In this document: positions 17,495 through 26,482 of the stretch, in pieces | How the letters are laid out: the number at the start of each line of letters is the position of its first letter | How positions within the stretch are numbered: position 1 is the first letter of the stretch | Assembly: GCA_041685645.1 (NCBI GenBank) | Contig: JAWLFI010000007.1 | Span: 1 to 33,855 of the forward strand | Length of the DNA: 33,855 bases | Direction of reading: 5' to 3' | Origin: JAWLFI01 sp041685645 | GTDB taxonomy: Bacteria; Bacteroidota; Bacteroidia; Chitinophagales; Saprospiraceae | Program-made: the position numbers and the translations under genes | Notes under the pieces: model-generated | What the model was told of the DNA's origin: nothing | Seen by the model: the letters and a program-made list of their open reading frames with translations, nothing else | The model's database searches: none

Positions 17495-18895
17495 TCATCC
17501 TCCGGCGACGGCCTGCATCATAATGGCACAAATAATCGCCCCATAAGTTCCCAGTGCATAGCCCAAAACAGCCATAAGCACGCCTACGGGAGCTAGTGCG
17601 GGTGAAAAAGCCGAGGCAACAATAGGCGCTGAAGCTGCTCCTCCGACATTGGCCTGACTGCCAACGGCGACGAAAAAGAAGGGTGCGCGAATTAATTTTG
17701 CTACTACCAATAATATCAGAACGTGGATGAGCATCCATATCCCGCCAACGGCAAATAAGCCTAAATTGGAAAAAATCTCCGCAATATTCATTTTCATCCC
17801 TATGGTAGCTACCAGGATGTAGATGAAGACAGAGCCGACCTTTGAGGCTCCCAAACCCTCGACCTCTTTCAATCGGGTAAAGGAAAAAACAAGACCTACT
17901 GTTGTGGATATTACAATCAACCAAAAGAAAGGGGATAGCAAGCTGTTGAGCCTGTAATAATTCAGCGACTCTTTGATTTGATCCATGAGCGGCACCACCA
18001 GATCGGACCCCCAATGCGCCAAGGCAACTCCGCCAAAACCAATACCCAAAACCACAAACATGTCTGTGGTTGAAGGGATTTGTTCTATTTTTAATCTATA
18101 GTCCGAAACCCTTTTTTTCAGATCTTCAATGGCAGAGGTGTCAGACTTTAGCCAGCGATCCACGCGAGGAGCAATATTGGCTCCGTACAATAAGAACCCC
18201 ATCCAAATATTGGCAACGATAACATCGACCACAATCATGGAAGCAAAAATTCCATCGCCTACTTTAAAAATTTCTTTCATGGCTGTCTGATTGGCTCCGC
18301 CGCCAATCCAGGAGCCGGCTACCGTGGAAAGCCCTCGCCAAATCTCGTCCGGAGTAGCATTGGTGATGAGATCAGGCGCAAAATTGAGGATGATGAATAG
18401 GGCGATGGGTCCTCCAATGACAATTCCCAAAGTAGCGGCCAAAAACATGATGAGTGCTTTGGGCCCTAGATTGATAAATCCTTGTAGATCAATACCTAAA
18501 CAAAGTAAAACCAAAGATGCGGGTAATAGATAACGGGAAGCCATAAAGTACAGATGTGAATGCCCTGCAAATTCCGAGAAATCCTTGGCTTGAAGCCCCT
18601 GATTTTCAATGAAGCTATTGATTTGATCGTAGCTCATTTGTTGGAAATCTGCCGGTAGCGAGACCCCTTGTTGCATCAGGGCATCCATGATTTCCGGAGA
18701 GTACCAATGTGGAGCAATCCATCCCAGCGGCCAGTTCAATAAAGCGGGAAGGAAATAACAGAGCAATAAGGCCGGTATGTACGTATAAAACTTTTTCCAA
18801 AATGGATGGTCAATGCGGGCTGTGTAGAATATGAGTGCCAGAACTACAATGAGCAATCCCAGGATGACAGCATCGTTCGTAAAAAGAGGCTCCAT
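17495..18895 (-). CDS. DUF819 family multi-pass membrane protein
   Basis: An integral membrane protein of about 466 residues with roughly ten to twelve hydrophobic segments along its whole length and a conserved-looking GGGANQTAMKEIF segment after the middle, matching the DUF819 (YjcL-like) family. Related families are transporter-like, but no substrate is established. Start ATG 18895 (MEPLFTND) is preferred to GTG 18925, which would add ten charged residues before the first membrane segment. It lies 78 bases downstream of rnr in the same direction. A perfect hairpin follows its stop codon. Identification is by overall pattern; the transport role is inference. Confidence 0.82.
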   Translation of the reverse strand: MEPLFTNDAVILGLLIVVLALIFYTARIDHPFWKKFYTYIPALLLCYFLPALLNWPLGWIAPHWYSPEIMDALMQQGVSLPADFQQMSYDQINSFIENQGLQAKDFSEFAGHSHLYFMASRYLLPASLVLLCLGIDLQGFINLGPKALIMFLAATLGIVIGGPIALFIILNFAPDLITNATPDEIWRGLSTVAGSWIGGGANQTAMKEIFKVGDGIFASMIVVDVIVANIWMGFLLYGANIAPRVDRWLKSDTSAIEDLKKRVSDYRLKIEQIPSTTDMFVVLGIGFGGVALAHWGSDLVVPLMDQIKESLNYYRLNSLLSPFFWLIVISTTVGLVFSFTRLKEVEGLGASKVGSVFIYILVATIGMKMNIAEIFSNLGLFAVGGIWMLIHVLILLVVAKLIRAPFFFVAVGSQANVGGAASAPIVASAFSPALAPVGVLMAVLGYALGTYGAIICAIMMQAVAGG

Positions 18896-18973
18896 ATGCA
18901 ATATCTTTTCAAGTGGAAAAATCACTTAAAGATATAAACTTATTTAACCTTCTATCAAGGTGACGAATTCAGG

Positions 18974-21163
18974 TCAATGATCGTCAATCATACTGACTAA
19001 CTCCATGTCTATTTCTCTACGGGTGAGATTGACACCTAAAATTTTTACATTTACGCGTTTACCCATTTTTAGAACCCAGCCGGTTTTCTTTCCGGTGGCT
19101 CTATACTTACGGGTTTCTACAAAGAACGGCTCGTCCAGAGTGTCAAAGGGAACGAGTCCTTCGGCCATACTGCCCTCGAGCTCCACAAAAATCCCTTTCT
19201 CTATAACACCGGAAACATAGCCGGGTAGGGTGGCCCCCACCTGATGTTCCATAAATTCGGCTTTTTTGTATCGGATAGATTCTCTTTCTGCCTCTTGTGC
19301 TCTTCGCTCAATGTCAGAAATGTGCCTGGCGTGCCGTTCGAGTGCACCTTTGTCTCGTTTTTTAGAGGGAGAATGTAATTGTTCAAATAATATTCGATGT
19401 ACCCAAACATCGGCATACCTTCGAATGGGTGAGGTAAAGTGCGCATAATTGTCAAAGCCCAGGCCATAATGGCCAATATTGTCCGTGCTGTAAATCGCCT
19501 TGGCCATCGTGCGAATCGCCAGGGGTTCCAAAATTTTTAAGGCATCGTCATTTCGAGCCTTTTCAACCAAACGGTTAAAGGAAGCCGTGATGGCCTCGGG
19601 GTGGGTCGCATCAAATTTAAATCCAACCTCTCTGGCCATGGCGGCAAAATCCTGTATTTTGTCCGGATCCGGCGTGTCGTGGATCCGATAGAGGAAAGGA
19701 ATCTCGCGACCTTCTTTTTCTTTTTCAATTATAAATGTGGCTACTTCGCGATTGGCTAAAAGCATGAGATCTTCAACCAACATGTGTGCCTCATTTCTCT
19801 CTTTGATATAAATTTCGATGGGCTTGCCTTCATCGTCAAGCTCAAACTGGACTTCGTCGGTTTCAAAAGAGATAGACCCCGTTTTAAATCGCTCTTCGCG
19901 AAGCCGAAGCACGACCTCATGTACCCTGGCTAACTCATCCGATAGCGGATGTTCCTGACCCTCAATAATGTCAAAGGCATCGCCGTAGGTCAGTCGATGG
20001 TCGGAGTGAATTACTGTTTTCCCAAACCAACGTTGGGTGATTTTGTGCTGTGCATTAAATGTGAAGATGGCTGAAAATGCCAGGCGGTCCTGGTGGGGAA
20101 CCAAAGAGCAAAGGTTGTTGGAAAGTCGCTCGGGAAGCATCGGACAGACGCGATCGACTAAATAAACAGAAGTAGTCCTCTCTTTAGCCTCCAGGTCCAT
20201 GGGACCATTCTCTTCGAGATAATGCGTTACATCAGCTATGTGAATGCCAATTTCGTAAGCACCGTTCTCTAAAGAACGAAAAGAAATGGCATCGTCAAAA
20301 TCTTTTGCGGTTGCCGGATCAATGGTGAAGGTTGTAATGTCGCGACAATCCCGGCGCTTTTGAACCTCTTCATTGGTGATTTTTTCCGATACGCGTTCAG
20401 CTTCATCCGTCACTTCTTCCGGAAAGGTGAGATTAAACCCTTTCTGGATTAAAATGGAGTTCATTTCAATATCGTTGCTGCCGGCTTCTCCTAAGGCCGT
20501 GGTGATTTGGCCTATGGGCAACTGACCTTTTCTCTTTGGCCATTGATCAATTTTGACTACGACAATAGATCCATTGGGCACCTGAAATGCTCCTTCATCA
20601 AATAGTTTGACGTCGAAATGGCTCTTCCCATCCTCGGTTTCGACAATGCAGTAGTTTTTGTGATGAATAAGCTTGCCCACAAACCTATCCCGATCTCTTT
20701 TAATGACATCGGTGATTTCTCCTTCCGGTTTTTTCTTATTGAGATTGAAAATATTCAATTGAACAGTATCCCGATGCAGGGCTGTTTTCATTCGCCTCGG
20801 AGGAACAAAAATATCTTTGTCCAAACCTTCGACGACCACAAATCCGGCTCCGCTTCTCGTCTTATCTAAAACCCCGGTATATAAGGTGTCTTTCGGGACA
20901 ACTTTTTGAGGTTCCTGTTTGCGGGAAATTGTTTTTTGTTTCTTGGTATTGGGGTAGGTGTATTTACCTTCTGATGTGCGCAATACGCGGCTGCGTTCTA
21001 CGAGGATTTCTGCGGCATGCTTAAAATCTTTCTTGGAGTTTTCCACTCCAAGGAGTTCTTGTAATTCATCCAGGCTAAAACTCTTGTGCGCGTTGGAGTT
21101 AATGTAATTTTCTAGTTTCTGAACGAGTCTTCTCGTACTGAGGGGGTTATTTTTATGGGCCAT
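18974..21163 (-). CDS. rnr: Ribonuclease R (RNB family 3'-5' exoribonuclease)
   Basis: Processive 3'-5' exoribonuclease that degrades structured RNA. It has 729 residues. Order: N-terminal winged-helix region (about 8-75), cold-shock OB domains (about 90-230), RNB catalytic domain with IDPATAKDFDDA at 281-292 (Asp282, Asp288, Asp290 and Asp291 are the metal ligands), and a C-terminal S1 domain (about 645-725). The long Lys-rich tail of the E. coli enzyme is absent; the protein ends shortly after S1. The start ATG 21163 lies 6 bases after the stop of the upstream 172-residue gene, so the two are surely co-transcribed. Confidence 0.96.
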   Translation of the reverse strand: MAHKNNPLSTRRLVQKLENYINSNAHKSFSLDELQELLGVENSKKDFKHAAEILVERSRVLRTSEGKYTYPNTKKQKTISRKQEPQKVVPKDTLYTGVLDKTRSGAGFVVVEGLDKDIFVPPRRMKTALHRDTVQLNIFNLNKKKPEGEITDVIKRDRDRFVGKLIHHKNYCIVETEDGKSHFDVKLFDEGAFQVPNGSIVVVKIDQWPKRKGQLPIGQITTALGEAGSNDIEMNSILIQKGFNLTFPEEVTDEAERVSEKITNEEVQKRRDCRDITTFTIDPATAKDFDDAISFRSLENGAYEIGIHIADVTHYLEENGPMDLEAKERTTSVYLVDRVCPMLPERLSNNLCSLVPHQDRLAFSAIFTFNAQHKITQRWFGKTVIHSDHRLTYGDAFDIIEGQEHPLSDELARVHEVVLRLREERFKTGSISFETDEVQFELDDEGKPIEIYIKERNEAHMLVEDLMLLANREVATFIIEKEKEGREIPFLYRIHDTPDPDKIQDFAAMAREVGFKFDATHPEAITASFNRLVEKARNDDALKILEPLAIRTMAKAIYSTDNIGHYGLGFDNYAHFTSPIRRYADVWVHRILFEQLHSPSKKRDKGALERHARHISDIERRAQEAERESIRYKKAEFMEHQVGATLPGYVSGVIEKGIFVELEGSMAEGLVPFDTLDEPFFVETRKYRATGKKTGWVLKMGKRVNVKILGVNLTRREIDMELVSMIDDH

Positions 21164-21169
21164 AAGTAT

Positions 21170-21688
21170 TTAAATGGTGTTTTCTGAAAGGCTGTATATG
21201 ATTTTGCCATCGGGTAATAACTCCATGCTAAATGCTCTGGAGTCCGTGGGCTTGTAATTGCTCTGATCAAGTGGTGCTGCACCTTCTACGATGTGAATCA
21301 TCCAATCATCACTAATGGTAGCTATAGCTCGGTGAATGTGCTCACCTTCCGTGAGCATACCTCCAATCTTTTCACGAGCTATATGTTCTCCATCCAAGTC
21401 GAAAGTTACTAAAAAGTATTCGTAAACTAGCAGAGATGCCTTGAAATATACAAGGGCGTGAAAGGAATTCGTCTCTGGTATTTTTAAACAGGGAATATAT
21501 TCGTCATAAGCATCGGTGGGCGATTCCACCTGCTGCTCGAGAAGATGCTCCTGAATCATAGCTTGTGGAAGTGGCGTATTTGCCTTGCTGAATTCGTGAT
21601 GCGCATCGGCAGTTAATATTACGGGTAATTCCAATTCAGGAAAGAATTGTAAAAATTGCAGGAAAGATGTTTTTCTTCCTCTAGTCAT
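21170..21688 (-). CDS. Uncharacterised 172-residue protein upstream of rnr
   Basis: I do not recognise this protein. It has no signal peptide or membrane segment. The N-terminus is basic (MTRGRKTSFLQFLQFFPELELPV), followed by a region rich in His, Glu and Asp, and a C-terminal half with alternating hydrophobic residues (VTFDLDGEHIAREKIGGML; WMIHIVEGAAPL; FSMELLPDGKIIYSL) that looks like a small beta-sheet domain of the kind seen in propeller blades. The tight 6-base spacing to rnr suggests a linked role or translational coupling. A cytoplasmic location is inferred. Coding status is supported by length, operon position and a sensible amino-acid composition. Confidence 0.7.
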   Translation of the reverse strand: MTRGRKTSFLQFLQFFPELELPVILTADAHHEFSKANTPLPQAMIQEHLLEQQVESPTDAYDEYIPCLKIPETNSFHALVYFKASLLVYEYFLVTFDLDGEHIAREKIGGMLTEGEHIHRAIATISDDWMIHIVEGAAPLDQSNYKPTDSRAFSMELLPDGKIIYSLSENTI

Positions 21689-22092
21689 AGAGAGTCGTTT
21701 TTGTGTTCACAATTGCCAGAGCAAAGATGAGTAAAAATATAAGGATGTATTGGTGTTTTTAGGCAGAGATTCTTTGTGCAGCTAGGACTCTAAAGAGAAT
21801 TTTAAGCATTTAATATAATGGTTAAACGGTTTGCAATTCAAAATTGTTTTAATCGAATGTAATCCCTTTCCAGGGCGGCAAGGATCTCTAAGGGGGGTGA
21901 GCCTACAAATCAAAAATGAAAGTTGCCAAGAGCCACTGAAAGCTGTTTTTGAACTGGACATGGAGAAGAAACAAGGGGCGGAAACCTCCGAAGTTGACGG
22001 GCACATAGCGGTGGGATTTAGATGAATGACGATAGATCCGAAAGGAAGAAAAGAATGAGTGGGAATTGGGAGATTTGTCAGGGCAGTTTAAA

Positions 22093-22138
22093 ACTATTCT
22101 AAATAAATTGCTCTACTGATGCTCAGTAGAACTATTCT
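22093..22138. promoter_or_regulatory. Candidate operator upstream of sdhCAB: dyad between direct repeats
   Basis: A perfect dyad, TCTACTGA-TGC-TCAGTAGA (22112-22130), is bracketed by two copies of ACTATTCT (22093-22100 and 22131-22138). It lies about 30 bases upstream of the proposed -7 box, where an activator or repressor would bind. There is no T tract after it, so it is not a terminator. The regulator is unknown. Confidence 0.4.
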
Positions 22139-22160
22139 TATAGGTCAGACATTAAAATGG

Positions 22161-22168
22161 TACATTTG
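22161..22168 (+). promoter_or_regulatory. Candidate -7 box of the sdhCAB promoter
   Basis: TACATTTG, an exact TAnnTTTG match, ends 22 bases before the sdhC start codon. The -33 position (around 22135-22140, TTCTTA) lacks a proper TTG, so the promoter may need an activator, consistent with the dyad just upstream. Confidence 0.4.
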
Positions 22169-22190
22169 GAGGACATAAATATACATCCTT

Positions 22191-22886
22191 ATGAAAAATT
22201 GGTTTCAAAAATTCTTAGTTTCTTCGATTGGCAGGAAACTGATAATGAGTTTGACCGGATTGTTTTTGATCATATTTTTGGTCATACACTTGATGGGAAA
22301 CTTACAGTTGCTCGCCGGAGATGGCGGCCGGGCTTTTAATGAGTACACTTACTTCATGACTCATAGCCCATTGATTAAAACAATTTCCTATGGTTTGTAT
22401 TTTTTTATACTTCTTCACGCAGTCCAGGGGATTGTGATTAAGTTGAGCAACAATAAAGCCCGGGGAAGTCAGGGGTATAAGCAGTACAGTAACAGAGTGA
22501 ATTCCTGGGCATCTAAACAAATGGCCTTACTGGGCATTCTGATTTTTGCTTTTCTAATGCTTCATATGGGTGATTTTTGGTACTCCATGAAAGTGGGCGA
22601 TCTGGATATGAAAACCTATGCGGGCTTCAGTGAACCCGTAGCGGATTTGCAGGCCAAGGTGGAGGCTTCTTTTGCGAATGTGTGGATTGTAGTTGCCTAC
22701 CTCGTAGGTTTACTCGCCCTGGCGTTTCACTTGTGGCACGGATTCTGGTCGGCCTTTCAAACGCTGGGCTTAGATCACAAAAAATACACGCCGGTCATTA
22801 AAACAGTGGGGTATTTATATGCCATTATCATTCCCGCCGGATTTGCTGTTCTACCCATCACTATGTACATTCAAAGTCAATCGTAA
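22191..22886 (+). CDS. sdhC: Succinate dehydrogenase/fumarate reductase cytochrome b subunit
   Basis: Membrane anchor of complex II, 231 residues, five hydrophobic helices, carrying electrons to menaquinone. The candidate axial ligands for two b hemes are His33, His76, His125 and His180, spaced as in the diheme B. subtilis and W. succinogenes subunits. A diheme anchor fits a menaquinone-using organism. It is the first gene of sdhC-sdhA-sdhB, with a 9-base gap to sdhA. Start ATG 22191 is favoured: MKNWFQKFLVSSIGRK is a typical N-terminus. In this phylum the same enzyme can serve as succinate dehydrogenase or fumarate reductase; the sequence alone does not settle the direction. Confidence 0.95.
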   Translation: MKNWFQKFLVSSIGRKLIMSLTGLFLIIFLVIHLMGNLQLLAGDGGRAFNEYTYFMTHSPLIKTISYGLYFFILLHAVQGIVIKLSNNKARGSQGYKQYSNRVNSWASKQMALLGILIFAFLMLHMGDFWYSMKVGDLDMKTYAGFSEPVADLQAKVEASFANVWIVVAYLVGLLALAFHLWHGFWSAFQTLGLDHKKYTPVIKTVGYLYAIIIPAGFAVLPITMYIQSQS

Positions 22887-22895
22887 AAAATAATT

Positions 22896-24893
22896 ATGGA
22901 ATTAAATGCAAATATACCAGAAGGGGAATTGAAAGAGAAGTGGCAAAGTTATCGCTCTTCTATGAATTTGGTAGCCCCAAATAATAAGAGAAAGTTAGAA
23001 GTTATCGTGGTCGGAACGGGCCTGGCAGGGGCCTCGGCTGCTGCCACATTGGGCGAATTGGGATATTCGGTCAAAGCCTATACCTTTCACGATTCCCCGA
23101 GACGAGCGCATAGTATAGCTGCTCAGGGGGGAATCAATGCGGCTAAGAACTATCAAAATGATGGAGATAGTGTTTATCGCCTTTTTTACGACACCATCAA
23201 AGGTGGCGATTATCGCTCTCGGGAAGCGAATGTCTATCGATTGGCAGAAGTGAGCACGGAGATTATCGATCAGGCCGTAGCGCAAGGGGTTCCCTTTGCA
23301 AGAGAATACGGCGGCCTCTTGGCCAATCGCTCATTTGGTGGAGTTCAGGTAAGCCGCACGTTTTATGCCCGTGGACAGACTGGCCAGCAATTGCTGCTCG
23401 GAGCTTATCAAGCTCTGGAACGCCAGGTGGCGAATGGGAATGTCAAACTATTCAATCGGCATGAGATGCTCGATGTAGTTATCAAGGATGATAAAGCCAG
23501 AGGAATTATCACTCGCAACTTAGTAACGGGAGAACTTCAGCGACACGGCGCTCATGCAGTCGTCTTGGCCACAGGAGGTTATGGTAATGTCTATTATTTA
23601 TCCACCAATGCTATGAATTGCAATGTTTCAGCTGCATGGCGAGCAGTGAAGCGAGGAGCATTGATGGCTAATCCTAGCTTTTGTCAGATCCACCCCACTT
23701 GCATCCCTGTATCGGGCTCTTATCAGTCAAAATTGACCTTGATGTCTGAGTCCTTGAGAAATGATGGCCGGGTATGGGTACCTAAATCAAAAGAGGATGT
23801 GCAAAAAATCCGCGAGGGTACACTGGAACCCACCCAAATCAAAGAAGAAGACAGAGATTATTACCTGGAGAGACGGTATCCGGCTTTTGGAAACCTAGTG
23901 CCCCGGGATGTTGCTTCCCGAGCGGCAAAAACAGTTTGCGATGAAGGGTATGGCGTGAATCAGTCCGGATTAGCTGTGTTTTTGGATTTCTCAAGTGCCA
24001 TAGAGCGATACGGAAAAGCAGAGGCCAACAGTCTGGGCATTGAGAATCCATCGCAGGTGAAAATAACAGAACTCGGTGAAAAGGTCGTTGAGAAAAAGTA
24101 CGGCAACTTGTTTGAGATGTACGAGAAAATCAAAGGGGATGATCCATATAAAACACCCATGATGATCTATCCGGCCATACACTATACCATGGGTGGATTA
24201 TGGGTGGATTATAATTTACAGACCAACGTGCCCGGCTTATTTGCTCTGGGCGAGGCAAATTTCTCTGATCACGGTGCAAACCGTTTGGGAGCTTCGGCTT
24301 TAATGCAGGGACTGGCCGATGGATACTTCGTTATCCCTTACACCATAGGAACCTTCCTCTCAGATGAAATCAACACGCCGGCCATGGATGTCGATTCAGA
24401 GGAATTCCGACAGACAGAAGCAGATGTGAGACGCCGGATCGAGACCTTATTGAGCGTGGATGGAAGTAAGTCTGTAGAGAGCTTTCATCGCGAGCTTGGA
24501 TTATTGATCTGGGACTACTGTGGAATGAGTCGCAATGAAAAGGGATTGAAGACCGCACTGGAGAAGGTGAGGGCACTCAGAAAAGAATACTACGAGAATG
24601 TGTATGTTCCCGGGAAAGCGGATGATTATAACCCCGAATTGGAAAAAGCCACCCGAGTGGCTGACTTTATGGAGCTGGCCGAAATAATGATTTTGGATGC
24701 GCTGGATCGGGAAGAATCCTGCGGGGGACATTTTCGGGAAGAGTTTCAAACTGAAGAGGGTGAGGCCTTGCGTCGCGATGACGAGTTCGCTTATGTGGCT
24801 GCCTGGAAGTGGAGCGATGACCTCAAGCACGAATTGATCAAGGAAGATTTAACATTTGATAACGTAGAGCTAAAAACTCGATCATATAAATAA
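22896..24893 (+). CDS. sdhA: Succinate dehydrogenase/fumarate reductase flavoprotein subunit
   Basis: Catalytic subunit of complex II, 665 residues, oxidising succinate to fumarate on the cytoplasmic face. The Rossmann motif is VVGTGLAGAS (about 38-47). The covalent FAD histidine is His72 in RRAHSIAAQGG, the form typical of Bacteroidota. The substrate site shows HPTCIP and the FAD-binding end ANRLGASALMQGL is intact. No separate sdhD is present, consistent with the C-A-B gene order of the B. subtilis/W. succinogenes type. The gene starts 9 bases after sdhC and ends 8 bases before sdhB. Confidence 0.98.
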   Translation: MELNANIPEGELKEKWQSYRSSMNLVAPNNKRKLEVIVVGTGLAGASAAATLGELGYSVKAYTFHDSPRRAHSIAAQGGINAAKNYQNDGDSVYRLFYDTIKGGDYRSREANVYRLAEVSTEIIDQAVAQGVPFAREYGGLLANRSFGGVQVSRTFYARGQTGQQLLLGAYQALERQVANGNVKLFNRHEMLDVVIKDDKARGIITRNLVTGELQRHGAHAVVLATGGYGNVYYLSTNAMNCNVSAAWRAVKRGALMANPSFCQIHPTCIPVSGSYQSKLTLMSESLRNDGRVWVPKSKEDVQKIREGTLEPTQIKEEDRDYYLERRYPAFGNLVPRDVASRAAKTVCDEGYGVNQSGLAVFLDFSSAIERYGKAEANSLGIENPSQVKITELGEKVVEKKYGNLFEMYEKIKGDDPYKTPMMIYPAIHYTMGGLWVDYNLQTNVPGLFALGEANFSDHGANRLGASALMQGLADGYFVIPYTIGTFLSDEINTPAMDVDSEEFRQTEADVRRRIETLLSVDGSKSVESFHRELGLLIWDYCGMSRNEKGLKTALEKVRALRKEYYENVYVPGKADDYNPELEKATRVADFMELAEIMILDALDREESCGGHFREEFQTEEGEALRRDDEFAYVAAWKWSDDLKHELIKEDLTFDNVELKTRSYK

Positions 24894-24901
24894 TAAAAGA
24901 G

Positions 24902-25645
24902 ATGAATCTTACACTGGAAATATGGAGACAAGAAGGTCCCAATGCGAAAGGGCGCTTCGAAAAATATAAAGTAGAGGCCAACGAACATATGTCTTTTCTC
25001 GAGATGTTAGATGTCTTGAATGAGGACTTAATTTCCCAAAAGCGAGAACCCGTCGTCTTTGAGCACGATTGTCGGGAGGGGATTTGTGGATCTTGCAGCA
25101 TGGTGATTAATGGTAAAGCACACGGTCCAATGAAGGCGACGACAGCTTGCCAGTTGCACATGAGACACTTCAAAGAGGGGCAGACCATTACTATAGAACC
25201 CTGGAGAGCTCGTGCCTTTCCTCTGATTAAGGATTTGGTGGTGGATCGCTCCGCTTTTGACCGCATTATCGAGGCGGGTGGATATATATCTGTAAACACA
25301 GGACAGGCACCCGATGGCAACAGCATTCCCGTTCAGGAACAAGACTCGGTCGATGCATTTGACGCTGCCACTTGCATCGGTTGTGGAGCTTGCGTTGCGG
25401 CCTGCCCCAATGCCTCAGCTATGCTTTTTACCTCAGCTAAAGTAGCTCATTTGGCCAAGCTGCCCCAAGGTCGGGTTGAGGCTGATGAAAGAGCGAGCAA
25501 AATGGTAGCCCAAATGGACAAAGAAGGATTCGGTATGTGCAGCAATACGGGAGCCTGTTCTGCAGAATGTCCGAAAGAAATCTCTCTGGATAATATTGCG
25601 AAACTCAACAGAGAATACTTACACTCTTCTTTGGCAGATGCCTAA
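24902..25645 (+). CDS. sdhB: Succinate dehydrogenase/fumarate reductase iron-sulfur subunit
   Basis: Iron-sulfur subunit of complex II, 247 residues, wiring FAD to the cytochrome b hemes. Plant-type [2Fe-2S] ligands: Cys57, Cys62, Cys65 and Cys83 (DCREGICGSC...TTAC). The C-terminal half has CIGCGACVAACP (Cys158, 161, 164, 168) and CSNTGACSAECP (Cys213, 219, 223) for the [4Fe-4S] and [3Fe-4S] clusters. All cluster residues are present. It is the last gene of sdhCAB, followed 35 bases later by a strong intrinsic terminator. Confidence 0.98.
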   Translation: MNLTLEIWRQEGPNAKGRFEKYKVEANEHMSFLEMLDVLNEDLISQKREPVVFEHDCREGICGSCSMVINGKAHGPMKATTACQLHMRHFKEGQTITIEPWRARAFPLIKDLVVDRSAFDRIIEAGGYISVNTGQAPDGNSIPVQEQDSVDAFDAATCIGCGACVAACPNASAMLFTSAKVAHLAKLPQGRVEADERASKMVAQMDKEGFGMCSNTGACSAECPKEISLDNIAKLNREYLHSSLADA

Positions 25646-25679
25646 GATGTAAAACGTGGAGTAAAAGAATTCTATTGAG

Positions 25680-25715
25680 GTGCAGTGGCTGCGAATGGCT
25701 CCACTGCACTTTTTT
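25680..25715 (+). terminator. Intrinsic terminator of the sdhCAB operon
   Basis: Stem GTGCAGTGG (25680-25688), 12-base loop, exact complement CCACTGCAC (25701-25709), then six T. This is the clearest terminator in the window. It lies 35 bases past the sdhB stop. Confidence 0.9.
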
Positions 25716-25742
25716 GTACCTTAGACGAAAGGATGACTTATT

Positions 25743-26195
25743 ATGCGAGGATACGAAGGACTTTTGTGCATATTTTGGCTTGCATCTTTGGTTGTGGGGG
25801 GCTGTTCATCGGAACCGGATACACCCATAGACCTCGATGAACTGTTGGACTGTCATCGGTCCGAAACCTGGGACTCAGCAACCGTCCACGCTGCACTTCT
25901 GGGAGAGTGGGAATGGGAGTACGTCGCTTGTGTATTGAGTTCGTATGAAAACAATTCGGATTACCGCGGGGTCAGCATTGTATTTCAATCGAATGGTAAT
26001 TACCAGCTGCTGCAAGACAATGAGGAAGTGAACAGTGACTCTTATGAAATCGCGCCGGATGGCGCTGAATTTTTTCGATTGGATCCTCAACCTTCAGAGC
26101 AGTTTTTACAAGGACGCCTGGCTTTTTGCGATGATCGTCTATTGCTGTATGGCTCCCACGAAGAGGGCTGCGATCATTATTTTATTCGCAAATAG
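25743..26195 (+). CDS. Small lipoprotein, function unknown
   Basis: 150 residues. The N-terminus has a hydrophobic signal ending VVGGC (Cys21), a good lipoprotein site, followed by SSEPDTPIDLDELLDCH. The mature part contains LLGEWEWEYVACVLS, VSIVFQSNGNYQLLQDNE and a Cys near the end, a layout resembling lipocalin-like proteins of Bacteroidota in which a W-x-W strand is followed by a small beta-barrel. That fold is a guess from pattern. The start ATG 25743 has AAAGGA about 12 bases upstream. It follows the sdh terminator, so it has its own transcript. A TACCTTAG (one mismatch to the -7 consensus) sits at 25717-25724. Confidence 0.78.
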   Translation: MRGYEGLLCIFWLASLVVGGCSSEPDTPIDLDELLDCHRSETWDSATVHAALLGEWEWEYVACVLSSYENNSDYRGVSIVFQSNGNYQLLQDNEEVNSDSYEIAPDGAEFFRLDPQPSEQFLQGRLAFCDDRLLLYGSHEEGCDHYFIRK

Positions 26196-26482
26196 TAGAG
26201 GAATTTATCCTTGACAAGGTCTTGCGAACTGCAAGTATAAAAAGCGATTGAAACGGAGGATGTTTTCTGATATTTGTTGGTTTTATTCATTCAATTTAAA
26301 CCTTTGCGCACAAACTAATTGAAAAACAAATTTTTTGACGATTTATTTTTTATAGTAAAGAGGTTTTATTATATTGCATTAGGTAAACTAATAAAAATGT
26401 ATTATTCCTATTTCTCCTCTGCTGCATATAAAGCAATCGCTTCTTTAACAATTCTCCAAATCAAAGTAAGGATTCGAAATAT
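26196..26482. other. A+T-rich leader of the secreted metzincin gene
   Basis: About 287 bases, no gene. It contains TTGACA (26211-26216) and TATAAA (26236-26241), 19 bases apart, with a small hairpin CTTGC-GAACT-GCAAG (26221-26235) between them: a weak sigma-70-like arrangement not expected to be the main type in this phylum. A frame in the -1 register relative to the metzincin gene runs through this leader and ends in a strongly hydrophobic stretch at 26481-26525 (see findings). Confidence 0.4.

Larger units (their letters stand above)
21689..22190. other. Intergenic region between divergent rnr and sdh operons
   Basis: About 500 bases. The right third holds candidate regulatory sites for sdhC: a dyad flanked by direct repeats, and a -7 box. 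A frame at 21831-22025 (TTG start, 64 residues, ending in a beta-barrel-like HIAVGF stretch) could be a degraded gene end, but it has no ATG start, no ribosome site and no recognisable homology. I do not call it. Confidence 0.5.

Noticed and set aside
17484..18014. 176-residue minus-strand frame over the DUF819 gene
   Set aside because: Overlaps the DUF819 gene in another frame; Arg/Ser/Cys-rich with no membrane pattern.
21831..22025. 64-residue frame in the rnr-sdh intergenic region
   Set aside because: Only a TTG start and no recognisable homology; it could be a gene remnant but cannot be supported.
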